Assembly: GCA_031379665.1 (NCBI GenBank)
Contig: JANNFI010000068.1
Span: forward strand, 1 to 41,787
Direction of reading: 5' to 3'
DNA: 41,787 nt
From: SZUA-254 sp031379665
Lineage (GTDB): Bacteria > Bacteroidota > Ignavibacteria > UBA10030 > SZUA-254
Under the pieces are notes generated by a model. It was given only the letters and a program-made list of their open reading frames with translations, had not been told where the DNA came from and ran no database searches. A program made the position numbers and the translations under genes. Below are positions 1 to 7,823 of this stretch, in pieces; the first letter of the stretch is position 1; the number at the start of each line of letters is the position of its first letter.

Positions 1-251
1 CGCACCACCGAACCCTCGTCCACGAAGCGCCGTTCGACCTCGCCCGGCACCTTCGCGCTGACGGTAACGTCGATGACTTCGATCGTCCCCGAGGCCGAGA
101 TGCCGCCGGTGTCGTCGGCCTTGCAGCCATACAAGAGTAGCGCGACGACGACAGCCGCAACGGCCTGGACGACCCCGATCAAGGGACGAAGTCCGTCCAA
201 GTGTCGGGACAGCTTCGACGAGAAGCCTTTCATCGGGAGGAATTCCATCAT
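1..251 (-). CDS. HlyD-family membrane fusion (periplasmic adaptor) protein, N-terminal part only
   Basis: Reading leftward from an ATG at 251 (a second ATG follows at once), the frame stays open to the window edge and gives about 83 residues. A basic N-terminus is followed by a hydrophobic stretch ending LLLYGC, which could be a lipobox or a membrane anchor. Next comes SGTIEVIDVTVSAKVPGEV and RRFVDEGSVV, the typical first beta-strand and biotinyl-lipoyl-like turn of HlyD/EmrA/YhiI-type adaptors that link inner-membrane ABC or RND pumps to an outer-membrane channel. The gene begins 11 nt after the stop of the M24 peptidase gene, so the two may be co-transcribed. The rest of the protein and any pump partner lie outside the window. 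No strong ribosome-binding site is visible; the downstream ATG of MKGFSS is an alternative start. Confidence 0.7.
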   Translation of the reverse strand, partial: MMEFLPMKGFSSKLSRHLDGLRPLIGVVQAVAAVVVALLLYGCKADDTGGISASGTIEVIDVTVSAKVPGEVERRFVDEGSVV

Positions 252-262
252 AGCGCCGGCAT

Positions 263-1480
263 TTATTTCAGTATGGCCACGAGTTCCCGCTGGCGCGGTT
301 CACCAGGAACGACGACCTTCCTGTCCTTCGTGATGTAGACGTTGATTTCGCTCCGGATCCCGAAATCGCCCATGAAGTACACGCCCGGCTCAACCGAGAA
401 ACTGGTCTCCGGGATGATCGTCCGCTCGTCATTGGTCTCCAGGTTGTCCATATTGGCGCCGCTCCCGTGGAGATCTTCCGTGATTGAGTGGCCGGTCCGG
501 TGGATGAAGAATTCTCCGTAGCCAGCGTCGACGATGACCTTCCTCGCGGCGTCGTCCACGTCGCAGCCCCGCACGGTCTTTCCCGCGGCGAAGGAACGCT
601 CGAGCAGTTCCACGGCCGCGTCGCGGGCGTCGCGCACGACGTTGAAAATCTTCGAGTATTTTTCGGGGATTTCCTTCCCCAGGAACCCGGTCCAGGTGAT
701 GTCGTTGTAGGTCGAGCCCGGCCTGTCCTTCTTCGCCCAGAGGTCGATGAGGATGAAATCGCCGGCCTTGAGCTCCGAATGCACGTCCTTCGTCGGTTCG
801 TAATGCGGGTTGCCGCTGTTCGCGTTGACCGAACAATTGGGCGCCTCCATCGTCGTCAGCCCGTTGGCCTTGAAGCGTCCGAGCATGAACTGCTGGACGT
901 CGTACTCGGTGATCCGCTTCCCCGACGAGACGTTCGTCTTCATCAATCCGAACGTTTCGTCGACGATCCCGCGCATGATGCGGGCGGTCTCGAGGTTGTC
1001 GCGGTAGGCCTCCTCGTTCCAGCGCGATTCGAAATACTGCGTCAGGTTCATCGACGAGACGATGTCTACACCGGTCTTCCTGACGGCCTCGATCGTGCCG
1101 GCGTCGACTTTCGAGATGTACGGTATCGCGTTCCCGGGGGAATACTCCATCGCGATCGTTTTCTGGCCGGCGAGGATCTTCTTCAGACCCTCTTCGAGCG
1201 ACTGCCAGCTCAGGTAAATGGTCTTCTCACCCGGCAGGTGGTCAAGGTTCCACCGCTCGATGCTGTGGACGAGCTTCTGCGGCTCGCCCTTGGCGGGGAC
1301 GTAGTAGAAGAACCTCCGCGTGTTCAGGATGTGCTTCGGAAATTCCGTGATCCGCTGAGCGAATTCATTCCGCTTCCAGAAATCGTAGAAAAGCCATCCG
1401 TCGACCTTCTCGGCCGCGAGCGCTCTCTGGATCGACTGGATTTTCTGGAGGGTGGCCGGGGTGACTGTCTGGGAGGTCAT
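263..1480 (-). CDS. M24-family Xaa-Pro aminopeptidase-like metallopeptidase
   Basis: A 405-residue protein with the two-domain layout of creatinase/prolidase-type M24 peptidases: an N-terminal non-catalytic domain (about 1-160) and a C-terminal pita-bread domain. Metal ligands of the family can be placed: an Asp in FILIDLWA, an Asp in TYNDITWTG, His in HRTGHSI, Glu in SVEPGVYF and Glu in IRSEINV. It probably removes N-terminal residues before proline or acts as a related dipeptidase in the cytoplasm, since no signal peptide is seen. It follows the PUR gene and precedes an HlyD adaptor gene on the same strand. A TATATTTC box lies 17 nt upstream of the ATG. The exact substrate cannot be told from sequence. 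Confidence 0.85.
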   Translation of the reverse strand: MTSQTVTPATLQKIQSIQRALAAEKVDGWLFYDFWKRNEFAQRITEFPKHILNTRRFFYYVPAKGEPQKLVHSIERWNLDHLPGEKTIYLSWQSLEEGLKKILAGQKTIAMEYSPGNAIPYISKVDAGTIEAVRKTGVDIVSSMNLTQYFESRWNEEAYRDNLETARIMRGIVDETFGLMKTNVSSGKRITEYDVQQFMLGRFKANGLTTMEAPNCSVNANSGNPHYEPTKDVHSELKAGDFILIDLWAKKDRPGSTYNDITWTGFLGKEIPEKYSKIFNVVRDARDAAVELLERSFAAGKTVRGCDVDDAARKVIVDAGYGEFFIHRTGHSITEDLHGSGANMDNLETNDERTIIPETSFSVEPGVYFMGDFGIRSEINVYITKDRKVVVPGEPRQRELVAILK

Positions 1481-1497
1481 ATCCGCTTATTTTTTGG

Positions 1498-1505
1498 GAA
1501 ATATA
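1498..1505 (-). promoter_or_regulatory. Candidate promoter box TATATTTC upstream of the M24 peptidase
   Basis: On the minus strand TATATTTC sits 17 nt before the ATG at 1480. It fits the TAnnTTTG-like -7 element known from Bacteroidota sigma factors with one change at the last base. No matching -33 element was identified. Confidence 0.4.
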
Positions 1506-1570
1506 CGGATATCGTCCCGAAGAATCAACGAACCACCAGGGGCCCCCCCGACCGAAGCGCCTCCGTCACT

Positions 1571-1584
1571 CCCCCCCCCCCCCC
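1571..1584. repeat. Homopolymer of 14 C (G14 on minus strand)
   Basis: An uninterrupted run of 14 cytosines just after the PUR gene stop and about 90 nt upstream of the M24 start. A second run of seven C lies 20-30 nt further on. On the minus, transcribed strand it is a G tract. Confidence 0.9.
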
Positions 1585-1589
1585 AAGCT

Positions 1590-1814
1590 TCAGGTGCTCA
1601 TCATCCCGACCGCCTCGTCGAACGCCGTCCTGAACTCCGCCAGGTGATCGGGGAATACGACCACTTTTGAACGGGAAAATTTCTTCTCCCCGCTCCCCCC
1701 CGAGGGTCTGGTTTCGGAAATCGCCAGGTACTTCGACTTGTTCCGCGCCTCCCTGACGTCGACGAAATAGGTCCGCTCTCCGGCCTTGATGATCTTCGAA
1801 TAGAGTCCTTCCAT
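1590..1814 (-). CDS. PUR-alpha-like (DUF3276) single-stranded nucleic-acid-binding protein
   Basis: A 74-residue protein beginning MEGLYSKIIKAGERTYFVDV and continuing with a KYLAISETR strand, a lysine/serine-rich loop, and KVVVFPDHLAEFRTAFDEAV. This is the pattern of the small PUR-domain family (DUF3276) common in Bacteroidota and spirochetes, related to eukaryotic Pur-alpha and Borrelia BpuR, which bind single-stranded DNA or RNA. The start is supported by a GGAGG site a few bases upstream of the ATG. The protein is cytoplasmic and single-domain, so it presumably dimerises as other members do. Its targets are unknown. It precedes the M24 gene on the same strand, separated by a G14 tract. Confidence 0.8.
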   Translation of the reverse strand: MEGLYSKIIKAGERTYFVDVREARNKSKYLAISETRPSGGSGEKKFSRSKVVVFPDHLAEFRTAFDEAVGMMST

Positions 1815-1944
1815 GGTGCCTCCGGTTGTAATGAATGGTTGATGTGGGAGTATGGCGATGGTGCCCGGGGGAAAAGGTAGGGAGAACGTGCGGGCCGATC
1901 AATACCGCCGGCACCCTATTCCGGACGGATGCTGATGTGCGGGC

Positions 1945-3537
1945 CTATTTCGGTAGGACGGGTTTTAAGACGAGGTCCTGAAAATCGAAGCTGAAATCGG
2001 TGGCGGGCGAGACGGCCTTCATCGCGGCGCGCTCGATCGCTCCTTCTGGCGTGAGGGTGAACGTAAGGTAGGCGTCAGCGCGCAGCTCGCGGTCGCGCCA
2101 CCGCGCGATGAACGTGTCGTACTGCCAGTGTTCAAGATCCCCCACGAGCGAGGGCGTCGCGCCGAACCGCATCACCGGCTTGCCCTCCTCCATCGCGACC
2201 GTCACGTCACCGTACCAGGGGTCGTTGTACGTGCCGGCGTATCGTTCGATCGGCAGGGAAGGTTTCGTGTCCTCTGCCCGCGAGGCAGCCCGCTCTGCGT
2301 CACCCGCCTTCATCAGTGAATCCCGCCGGTGCCCGACGGCGACGAACGCTCCGGTCCAGTCCCATACCGGCGCTTCCAGGAGAACGTCGAGCACGGTGTT
2401 CACGATCGCGTCGAATGCGGCGCCCGACTCCTGGTTGGTGAGGACACAGACGCCAATTTTGCGCGCGGGAACCATCGCGACGCGCGAGACGTAGCCTGGC
2501 AGGCCGCCGGTGTGCGTGAGAATTTTCAGGCCGCGGTAATCGCGCGCGTTGAAGCCGAGCGCGTACCCGTTGAAGTTCGGCTGAGCGGGAGCCAGTTCCG
2601 GCGGGTAACTCCCGAAGGGGATGGGCGTCACGACCTTCCAGAGCTCACGGGCAGTCGTGGCGGCGAAGAGGCGTTTTTCGGCGTCCCCGATCCGCCCCGA
2701 ATCGAGCTGGACGATCATCCATTTTGCCATATCCCCGGCGTTGGAATTGATGCCGCCGGCCGGATTGGTGTTGTCGCTCGCCATCGGCTTGATCACCCTG
2801 AGCGTTCCGTCCACGATCGCGTGTGTGCCCGCGATGTTTCCGGGTTGTTCGGCGAGGGTCTGGCGCACGTTGCTCGTGGTCATCCCGACGGGAGTCAGGA
2901 TCCGTTCGGTGACGAAATCCTCCCACGTTTTCCCGGAGACGGCTTCGATCACCGCTCCAGCCACGACGTAGAGCACGTTGTCGTATGCGTACGCGGCCCG
3001 GAAACTGGTCGAGAGCGGAATGAACCGGAGCCGCCTGGCGATCTCCTTCCGGTCGTACGTCGACGGGGGCCACCACAAGAGGTCGCCGGCTCCGAGTCCG
3101 AGGCCGCTACGGTGGACCAGCAGGTCACGGATCGTCATCTCGCGGGTGACGTAGGGGTCGGCGAGCTGGAACCAGGGGAGGTAGTCGATAACCCGCCCAT
3201 CCCATTTCAACTTCCCTTCCTCAACAAGGATGCCGAGGGCGGTCGCCGTGAAGGCCTTCGTGTTCGAGGCGATGCCGAAGAGCGTCCGGCTGTCGACGGG
3301 GTCGGAGGCGCCGAGCCGCTTTACGCCGTATCCTTTCGCCAGGAGCGTCACACCGTCCTTCACCACCGAGAGGCTCACGCCGGGGACCTCGAACTCCGCC
3401 ATCACCCGCGTGACTACTGAATCGATGCCGGTCTCGCTCCACGTTGCGGATCCCTGGGCCGATGCGACGTCGGTCGCAACCCATAGCGTGAGGGTGCCGA
3501 GAATAACAGCGGAGAGTATTGCGCTCATTTTTTTCAT
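1945..3537 (-). CDS. Secreted serine hydrolase, beta-lactamase/class C family with C-terminal DUF3471-like domain
   Basis: A 530-residue protein with an N-terminal signal peptide (hydrophobic to about residue 28, ending ASAQ). The class C beta-lactamase/penicillin-binding fold is marked by S91-N-T-K94 (SxxK), Y185-D-N (YxN) and H342-T-G-G (the KTG-box position). A C-terminal beta-rich segment starting at IERYAGTYNDP resembles DUF3471, often attached to such hydrolases. It is probably an exported esterase, D-peptidase or amidase rather than a true antibiotic-resistance enzyme; the substrate is not predictable. Its ATG overlaps the rsmI stop in an ATGA, so translation is likely coupled to rsmI and nadE upstream. 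Confidence 0.85.
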   Translation of the reverse strand: MKKMSAILSAVILGTLTLWVATDVASAQGSATWSETGIDSVVTRVMAEFEVPGVSLSVVKDGVTLLAKGYGVKRLGASDPVDSRTLFGIASNTKAFTATALGILVEEGKLKWDGRVIDYLPWFQLADPYVTREMTIRDLLVHRSGLGLGAGDLLWWPPSTYDRKEIARRLRFIPLSTSFRAAYAYDNVLYVVAGAVIEAVSGKTWEDFVTERILTPVGMTTSNVRQTLAEQPGNIAGTHAIVDGTLRVIKPMASDNTNPAGGINSNAGDMAKWMIVQLDSGRIGDAEKRLFAATTARELWKVVTPIPFGSYPPELAPAQPNFNGYALGFNARDYRGLKILTHTGGLPGYVSRVAMVPARKIGVCVLTNQESGAAFDAIVNTVLDVLLEAPVWDWTGAFVAVGHRRDSLMKAGDAERAASRAEDTKPSLPIERYAGTYNDPWYGDVTVAMEEGKPVMRFGATPSLVGDLEHWQYDTFIARWRDRELRADAYLTFTLTPEGAIERAAMKAVSPATDFSFDFQDLVLKPVLPK

Positions 3538-4319
3538 TGGACACCTTTCATCTGTTGCCTTTCAGCGTTCCCGCCTCCCTTGCCGGCGACCACCAGGACG
3601 AATTCACCGCGGATTCGTCCGCGCGTGAAATGTTCGATCATCTCCGAGATCGTACCGCGCACGGTCTCCTCGAACTTCTTCGTGATTTCCCGAGCGATCG
3701 AGATCCTCCGGTCGCCGAAACTCTTCTTCAGGTCGGCCAGCGTCCTGAGGAGCCGGTGGGGCGATTCGTAGAGGACGACGGTGCGCTCCTCTTTCGCGAG
3801 TTCACCGAGCCTGGTCGACCGCCCTTTCTTGACCGGGAGGAAACCCTCGAATACGAAGCTGCCGATCGGGAGCCCGCTCACGATCAGCGCGGGGAGGAAC
3901 GCGGTCGGTCCGGGGATGGCCACGACGGGGATGTTGGATTCGATCGCCGCGGAGATCAGCCGCGACGCCGGGTCGGAGATGCCGGGCGTGCCGGCGTCCG
4001 AGACGACCGCGACCGTCCGACCCTCCTTCAGTTTCGCGACGAGCTCCGGGACGCGGCGCGCCTCGTTGAAACTATAGTGGCTCACCATATGCGTCGTGAT
4101 TTCGAAGTGCTTCAGGAGGACGCCGGTCGTCCGCGTGTCTTCTGCGGCGATGAGGTCGGCCTGAGCGAGTACGGCGAGCGCGCGGTTGGAAATGTCGCCG
4201 AGATTGCCGATTGGCGTGCTGACGATGTAGAGCGTGCCCGCGAGGACGGATGACGGTTTCACGGGAGGGACGCCGGCCGGCTCAGCCGGTGCGAAGTCGG
4301 GGCCGGCCTCAGCGCTCAT
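3534..4319 (-). CDS. rsmI: 16S rRNA (cytidine-1402 2'-O)-methyltransferase RsmI
   Basis: A 261-residue protein of the tetrapyrrole-methylase fold. Family signatures are clear: LYIVSTPIGNLGDIS near residue 29, AEDTRTTGVLLKHF, VSDAGTPGISDP, VVAIPGPTAFLPAL, GFLPVKKG and VVLYESPHRL. RsmI uses S-adenosylmethionine to methylate the ribose of C1402 in the decoding centre of 16S rRNA. The first 27 residues (rich in Ala and Pro) are an extension before the conserved core, so a start further downstream is possible, but the ATG at 4319 overlaps the nadE stop in an ATGA, which favours it. It is the middle gene of a translationally coupled set. Confidence 0.93.
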   Translation of the reverse strand: MSAEAGPDFAPAEPAGVPPVKPSSVLAGTLYIVSTPIGNLGDISNRALAVLAQADLIAAEDTRTTGVLLKHFEITTHMVSHYSFNEARRVPELVAKLKEGRTVAVVSDAGTPGISDPASRLISAAIESNIPVVAIPGPTAFLPALIVSGLPIGSFVFEGFLPVKKGRSTRLGELAKEERTVVLYESPHRLLRTLADLKKSFGDRRISIAREITKKFEETVRGTISEMIEHFTRGRIRGEFVLVVAGKGGGNAERQQMKGVQ

Positions 4320-5158
4320 ATCCCCCGGTCCCTCGTGTGCCGGAAATCGACGTCGACGTTCGGGTTGGAGATTTTCGCGATCAGGGGCGGGCGGCGCTTG
4401 AACTGGTTGACGCGGATTCGTTCCCTGACCTTCGTGATGAAGTGCTTATCGAACTCCAGCGCGATCAGGTCCTCTTCGTTGCGCTGTTCGTCGATCATCC
4501 GGAAGAGGAGCCGGTCGACGAGCTTGTAGCTGAACCCGAGCTCCTCCTCGTCGGTCTGCCCCGCCCACAGGTCGGCGGTCGGTTTCTTCTCAACGATGGC
4601 CCCGGGCACTCCGAGGGCGGCGGCCAACTCCCAGACCTGCGTCTTATAGAGGTCGCCAATCGGGTTGATGCCGCAGGCGGTGTCGCCGAAGAGGGTGCCG
4701 TACCCGAGGAGGATCTCGGTCTTGTTGCTGGTGCCGACGACGATGGCCCTGTCGCGCGCCGAGTAATCATAAAGGACGATCATCCTCGCCCTCGCCATCA
4801 GGTTTCCCTTCCGGAGCCGGTCCATTCCGGGGTCGCGGGCGATGAATGCATCCACCATCGGCGAGATGTCGACGGTTTCCGAGCGAACGCCGAGCTGCGC
4901 CAAGAGGCCTGTCGCATCGGCCGCGCTCGCGGGGCTGCTCGAGGAGTAGGGCAACATCACCCCGAGGACGTTCTCCTTCCCGAGCGCCTCGGCCGCGAGG
5001 GTCACCGCAACGGCCGAATCCACCCCGCCGGAGACACCGACGACGGCTCGCTCGAACCCCGCGTTTCGGGATTCTTCGCGCACGAACCGTACCAGGAGCT
5101 GACGGATGTGGTCATTATTGAGGGAGAGGCCCGACTTCGGAATTGAGGTTGTTTCCAT
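4316..5158 (-). CDS. nadE: NAD+ synthase, ammonia-type
   Basis: A 280-residue protein if the ATG at 5158 (METTSIPK) is used. The frame is open to a GTG at 5209, but that would add 17 residues unlike the family. The ATP-pyrophosphatase P-loop SGGVDSAV lies near residue 45. Further conserved segments are MARARMIVLYDYSA, VVGTSNKTEILLGYGTLFGD, NPIGDLYKTQVWELA and KPTADLWAGQTDEEELGFSY. It adenylates nicotinic acid adenine dinucleotide and amidates it to NAD+. No glutaminase domain is attached, so ammonia is the likely donor. It heads a run of three genes with 4-nt overlaps (nadE, rsmI, serine hydrolase) and is divergent from the subtilase gene. Confidence 0.92.
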   Translation of the reverse strand: METTSIPKSGLSLNNDHIRQLLVRFVREESRNAGFERAVVGVSGGVDSAVAVTLAAEALGKENVLGVMLPYSSSSPASAADATGLLAQLGVRSETVDISPMVDAFIARDPGMDRLRKGNLMARARMIVLYDYSARDRAIVVGTSNKTEILLGYGTLFGDTACGINPIGDLYKTQVWELAAALGVPGAIVEKKPTADLWAGQTDEEELGFSYKLVDRLLFRMIDEQRNEEDLIALEFDKHFITKVRERIRVNQFKRRPPLIAKISNPNVDVDFRHTRDRGI

Positions 5159-5266
5159 CTGCGAGGATAATGTTGCGGGAAGATAAGAAAAAAGCCGACC
5201 CATTTCCACAACGATCCCTGCGCCGGGAAATGGCGCCGGGAAATTGCGCGTCGGCCCGATTATTCG

Positions 5267-5274
5267 TATTTTTC
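5267..5274 (+). promoter_or_regulatory. Candidate promoter box TATTTTTC three bases before the subtilase ATG
   Basis: TATTTTTC matches TAnnTTT(C/G) and ends three bases before the ATG at 5278. In Bacteroidota the transcript starts a few bases after this box, so the message would have essentially no leader. The same geometry occurs at 13273-13280. Confidence 0.4.
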
Positions 5275-5277
5275 GTG

Positions 5278-7791
5278 ATGCGCTTAGCGACCTCCTTCCT
5301 GCTCCTCTTCTCCCTCGCGTCGCTCAGCCGCGCCGAAACACCGGCGACCCTCGGCAAACATCTCGCCATCCGGTACCAGACCATGGGCGGCGATGAGACC
5401 GCCGTCGTACTTATCTATTTTATGGACAAGGGCCCCCGCGGACGGAAGGAACTCCACAACGCGGCGGATCTTCTCTCAGCGAAATCGATCGCCCGCAGGG
5501 CGAAAGTGAGGAACGCCGGCGAGGTTATCACCGAACAGGACCTGCCGGTCGAGGCCTCATATCTCGCCCTGATCTCACGAAACGTGACGCGCACCAGGCA
5601 TGCGTTGAAATGGTTCAACGCCGTGAGTGTCGAAGCCACACGGAGGCAGATCGACGCGATTCGAACGTTGCCCTTCGTGAAGGAAGTAGAGCTGGTGGGT
5701 CGCTGGAAGGGAACGCCGGAACCCGAAGACATCGATCTCAAATCCGGAGTTGCGCCCGACGTGGTGAGCACCGACCTGCTCAACTACGGTGCCTCGCTCC
5801 CTCAAAATGACCTCATCGACGTCCCCGAAGTCCACAACCTCGGGATCTACGGCGAGGGCGTGACGGTGGGCGTCTTCGACAACGGGTTCCGCCTCCTGAC
5901 ACACCAGGCGTTCGAATCGATGAACATCGTCGCGCAATACGACTTCGTGGACCACAAGGTGAGCGTCATTCCGGGCAACCCGTCGACCGGCTTCGGATCG
6001 CACGGAGTCAACACGCTCTCGACGATCGGTGGTTACGCACCGGGCCAGCTGATCGGACCCGCATTCGGCGCCGATTACATACTTGCCCGCACGGAAAATG
6101 ACTCGAGCGAAACGCCGGTCGAAGAGGACAACTGGGCCGCGGCCATCCAGTGGGCAGACAGCCTCGGCGTGGACGTCACCAGCACGTCGCTCGGGTACCT
6201 CGATTATGATTTGCCGTACCCAAGCTGGACGGGAGCCGATATGGACGGGAATACCACCCTCATCACACGGGCCGCCGACTATGCGGTGAGCCTCGGGATT
6301 GTCGTCGTCAATTCCGCCGGCAACAGTGGCCTTGGGAACGGCATCAACAACACGCTCGGCGCCCCGGCCGACGGCGACAGCGTGATCGCCGTGGGCGCCG
6401 TCGCCTCGAACGGCGTACGCGTTAGCTTCAGTTCCGTCGGGCCAACCACCGACGTGCCCGCAAGGATCAAGCCGGACGTGATGGCGATGGGCTCCGGGGT
6501 CCGGGTCGCCAGTTCGACCAATCCCGCAGCGTACACCACGTCCAGCGGCACATCGTTCTCGTGCCCGCTCACCGCCGGAGTCGCCGCGCTGATTCTCTCG
6601 GCCAACCCGAATCTCAACCCGTTGCAGGTGCGCGACGCGTTGCGCAACACGGCGAACAACGCGGCCAGCCCCAACAACTTCGTCGGTTGGGGGGTCCTCG
6701 ACGCGGACAGCGCGATCGGGTACGTCGGCATCATACCGCTCGCTCAAATATCCGGCGCAATCTACCACGACCTCAATGGAAACGGCCAGCGAGATGGAGG
6801 AGAGAACGGATTGGCGGGCGATACCGTGATCCTGACGAATTTTTCAGGCCCGATATCAGACACGACGATTTCGGGTGCGAACGGGACTTTCAGTTTCAGC
6901 AGCCTGGCCATCGGGTCCTACACGCTTTCCACGGTAACGGCACCGGGTTGGATCGTGACGACGGCCCCCGGTATGCTCGCCGCGTCCCTCCTCCACCGGG
7001 ACTCTCTGTCAGGATTCGCCATCGGGACTCTCGCGGCCAGCAAGTTGAGTGGCATTGTCTTCAACGACACCAACAGGACGGGTCTGAGGGAGACCGGCGA
7101 AGCCGGCCTGGCCGGATGGACGGTTCTGGTGACCGGCACGTCCAGCGACACGGCCGTCACTGATACATCCGGCGCTTGGTCTGTTACGACACTCATCCCG
7201 GGTACCTACGCGATACACCAGGTTGAACCTGCCGGGTGGATCCAGGTATCACCCGACGATTACGGCGGCCATACTATTACTCTCGGAAGCGGTGTCGACA
7301 CGGGGGGTTTTGATTTCGCTAATTATTACCAGCCGGCTGACGCGTACCCGGTCAACCCGGGCTGGAACCTGCTCTCCCTCCCTGTTTTGATTCCCGATGC
7401 CACAGCCGATTCGCTGTATCCAAACGCAGTCTCAACCGTCTCATTGTATGAGAATGGGTATTCGACGTCGGATACGATTCCGAATGGCAGGGGATACTGG
7501 GTGAAATTTCCGTTGACGCACAACATCCTCCTCGAAGGGCTCGGGCGCACGAGCGACACCCTCGAGGTGGTCTCAGGCTGGAACCTGGTCGGAAGCCTCT
7601 CCTCGCCGGTGACGATCGCGTCGGTGGTACAGGAGCCCGGCGGCATCGTCTCCTCGAATTTCTACCGGTACCGCAACTCGGCGTACCAGGGCCTCGGCCC
7701 CGATTCGACGCTCGATCCGCATACCGGGTACTGGGTGAAATGCTCCGGGGCCGGGACGCTCATCCTCAACGCCGGGAACGCGGCGCGCTGA
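5278..7791 (+). CDS. Secreted subtilisin-like serine protease (S8) with SdrD-B-like repeats and GWN-type C-terminal modules
   Basis: From ATG 5278 the protein is 837 residues with a signal peptide (RLATSFLLLFSLASLSRA). An earlier in-frame start would bury it. The S8 catalytic triad is visible as D201 (VFDNGF), H242 (GSHGVNT) and S426 (SSGTSFSCP). After the catalytic domain come two Cna-B/SdrD-B-like modules beginning YHDLNGNGQRDGGENGLAGD (about residue 495) and FNDTNRTGLRETGEAGLAGW (about 594). Two GWNL-type beta modules follow (about 690-837) and close with GYWVKCSGAGTLIL. No NYPNPFNP sorting tail is present, unlike two other exported proteins in the window. It is an extracellular or cell-surface protease of unknown target. 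It is divergent from nadE and convergent with the fucosidase gene. Confidence 0.88.
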   Translation: MRLATSFLLLFSLASLSRAETPATLGKHLAIRYQTMGGDETAVVLIYFMDKGPRGRKELHNAADLLSAKSIARRAKVRNAGEVITEQDLPVEASYLALISRNVTRTRHALKWFNAVSVEATRRQIDAIRTLPFVKEVELVGRWKGTPEPEDIDLKSGVAPDVVSTDLLNYGASLPQNDLIDVPEVHNLGIYGEGVTVGVFDNGFRLLTHQAFESMNIVAQYDFVDHKVSVIPGNPSTGFGSHGVNTLSTIGGYAPGQLIGPAFGADYILARTENDSSETPVEEDNWAAAIQWADSLGVDVTSTSLGYLDYDLPYPSWTGADMDGNTTLITRAADYAVSLGIVVVNSAGNSGLGNGINNTLGAPADGDSVIAVGAVASNGVRVSFSSVGPTTDVPARIKPDVMAMGSGVRVASSTNPAAYTTSSGTSFSCPLTAGVAALILSANPNLNPLQVRDALRNTANNAASPNNFVGWGVLDADSAIGYVGIIPLAQISGAIYHDLNGNGQRDGGENGLAGDTVILTNFSGPISDTTISGANGTFSFSSLAIGSYTLSTVTAPGWIVTTAPGMLAASLLHRDSLSGFAIGTLAASKLSGIVFNDTNRTGLRETGEAGLAGWTVLVTGTSSDTAVTDTSGAWSVTTLIPGTYAIHQVEPAGWIQVSPDDYGGHTITLGSGVDTGGFDFANYYQPADAYPVNPGWNLLSLPVLIPDATADSLYPNAVSTVSLYENGYSTSDTIPNGRGYWVKFPLTHNILLEGLGRTSDTLEVVSGWNLVGSLSSPVTIASVVQEPGGIVSSNFYRYRNSAYQGLGPDSTLDPHTGYWVKCSGAGTLILNAGNAAR

Positions 7792-7823
7792 CCGCCAGGG
7801 ATCGCATCATTCGATCCTCCGCC

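Noticed and set aside
488..1633. Long plus-strand open frame of 381 codons opposite the M24 gene
   Set aside because: Antisense shadow of a well-supported gene; composition (Arg, Val, Asp rich) is that of a reversed high-GC gene and no domain is seen.
2329..3420. Plus-strand frame opposite the serine hydrolase
   Set aside because: Shadow frame in GC-rich DNA without start signals or recognisable motifs.
5575..6768. Minus-strand frame of 397 codons opposite the subtilase
   Set aside because: Lies opposite the catalytic domain of a clear S8 protease and has no family features.
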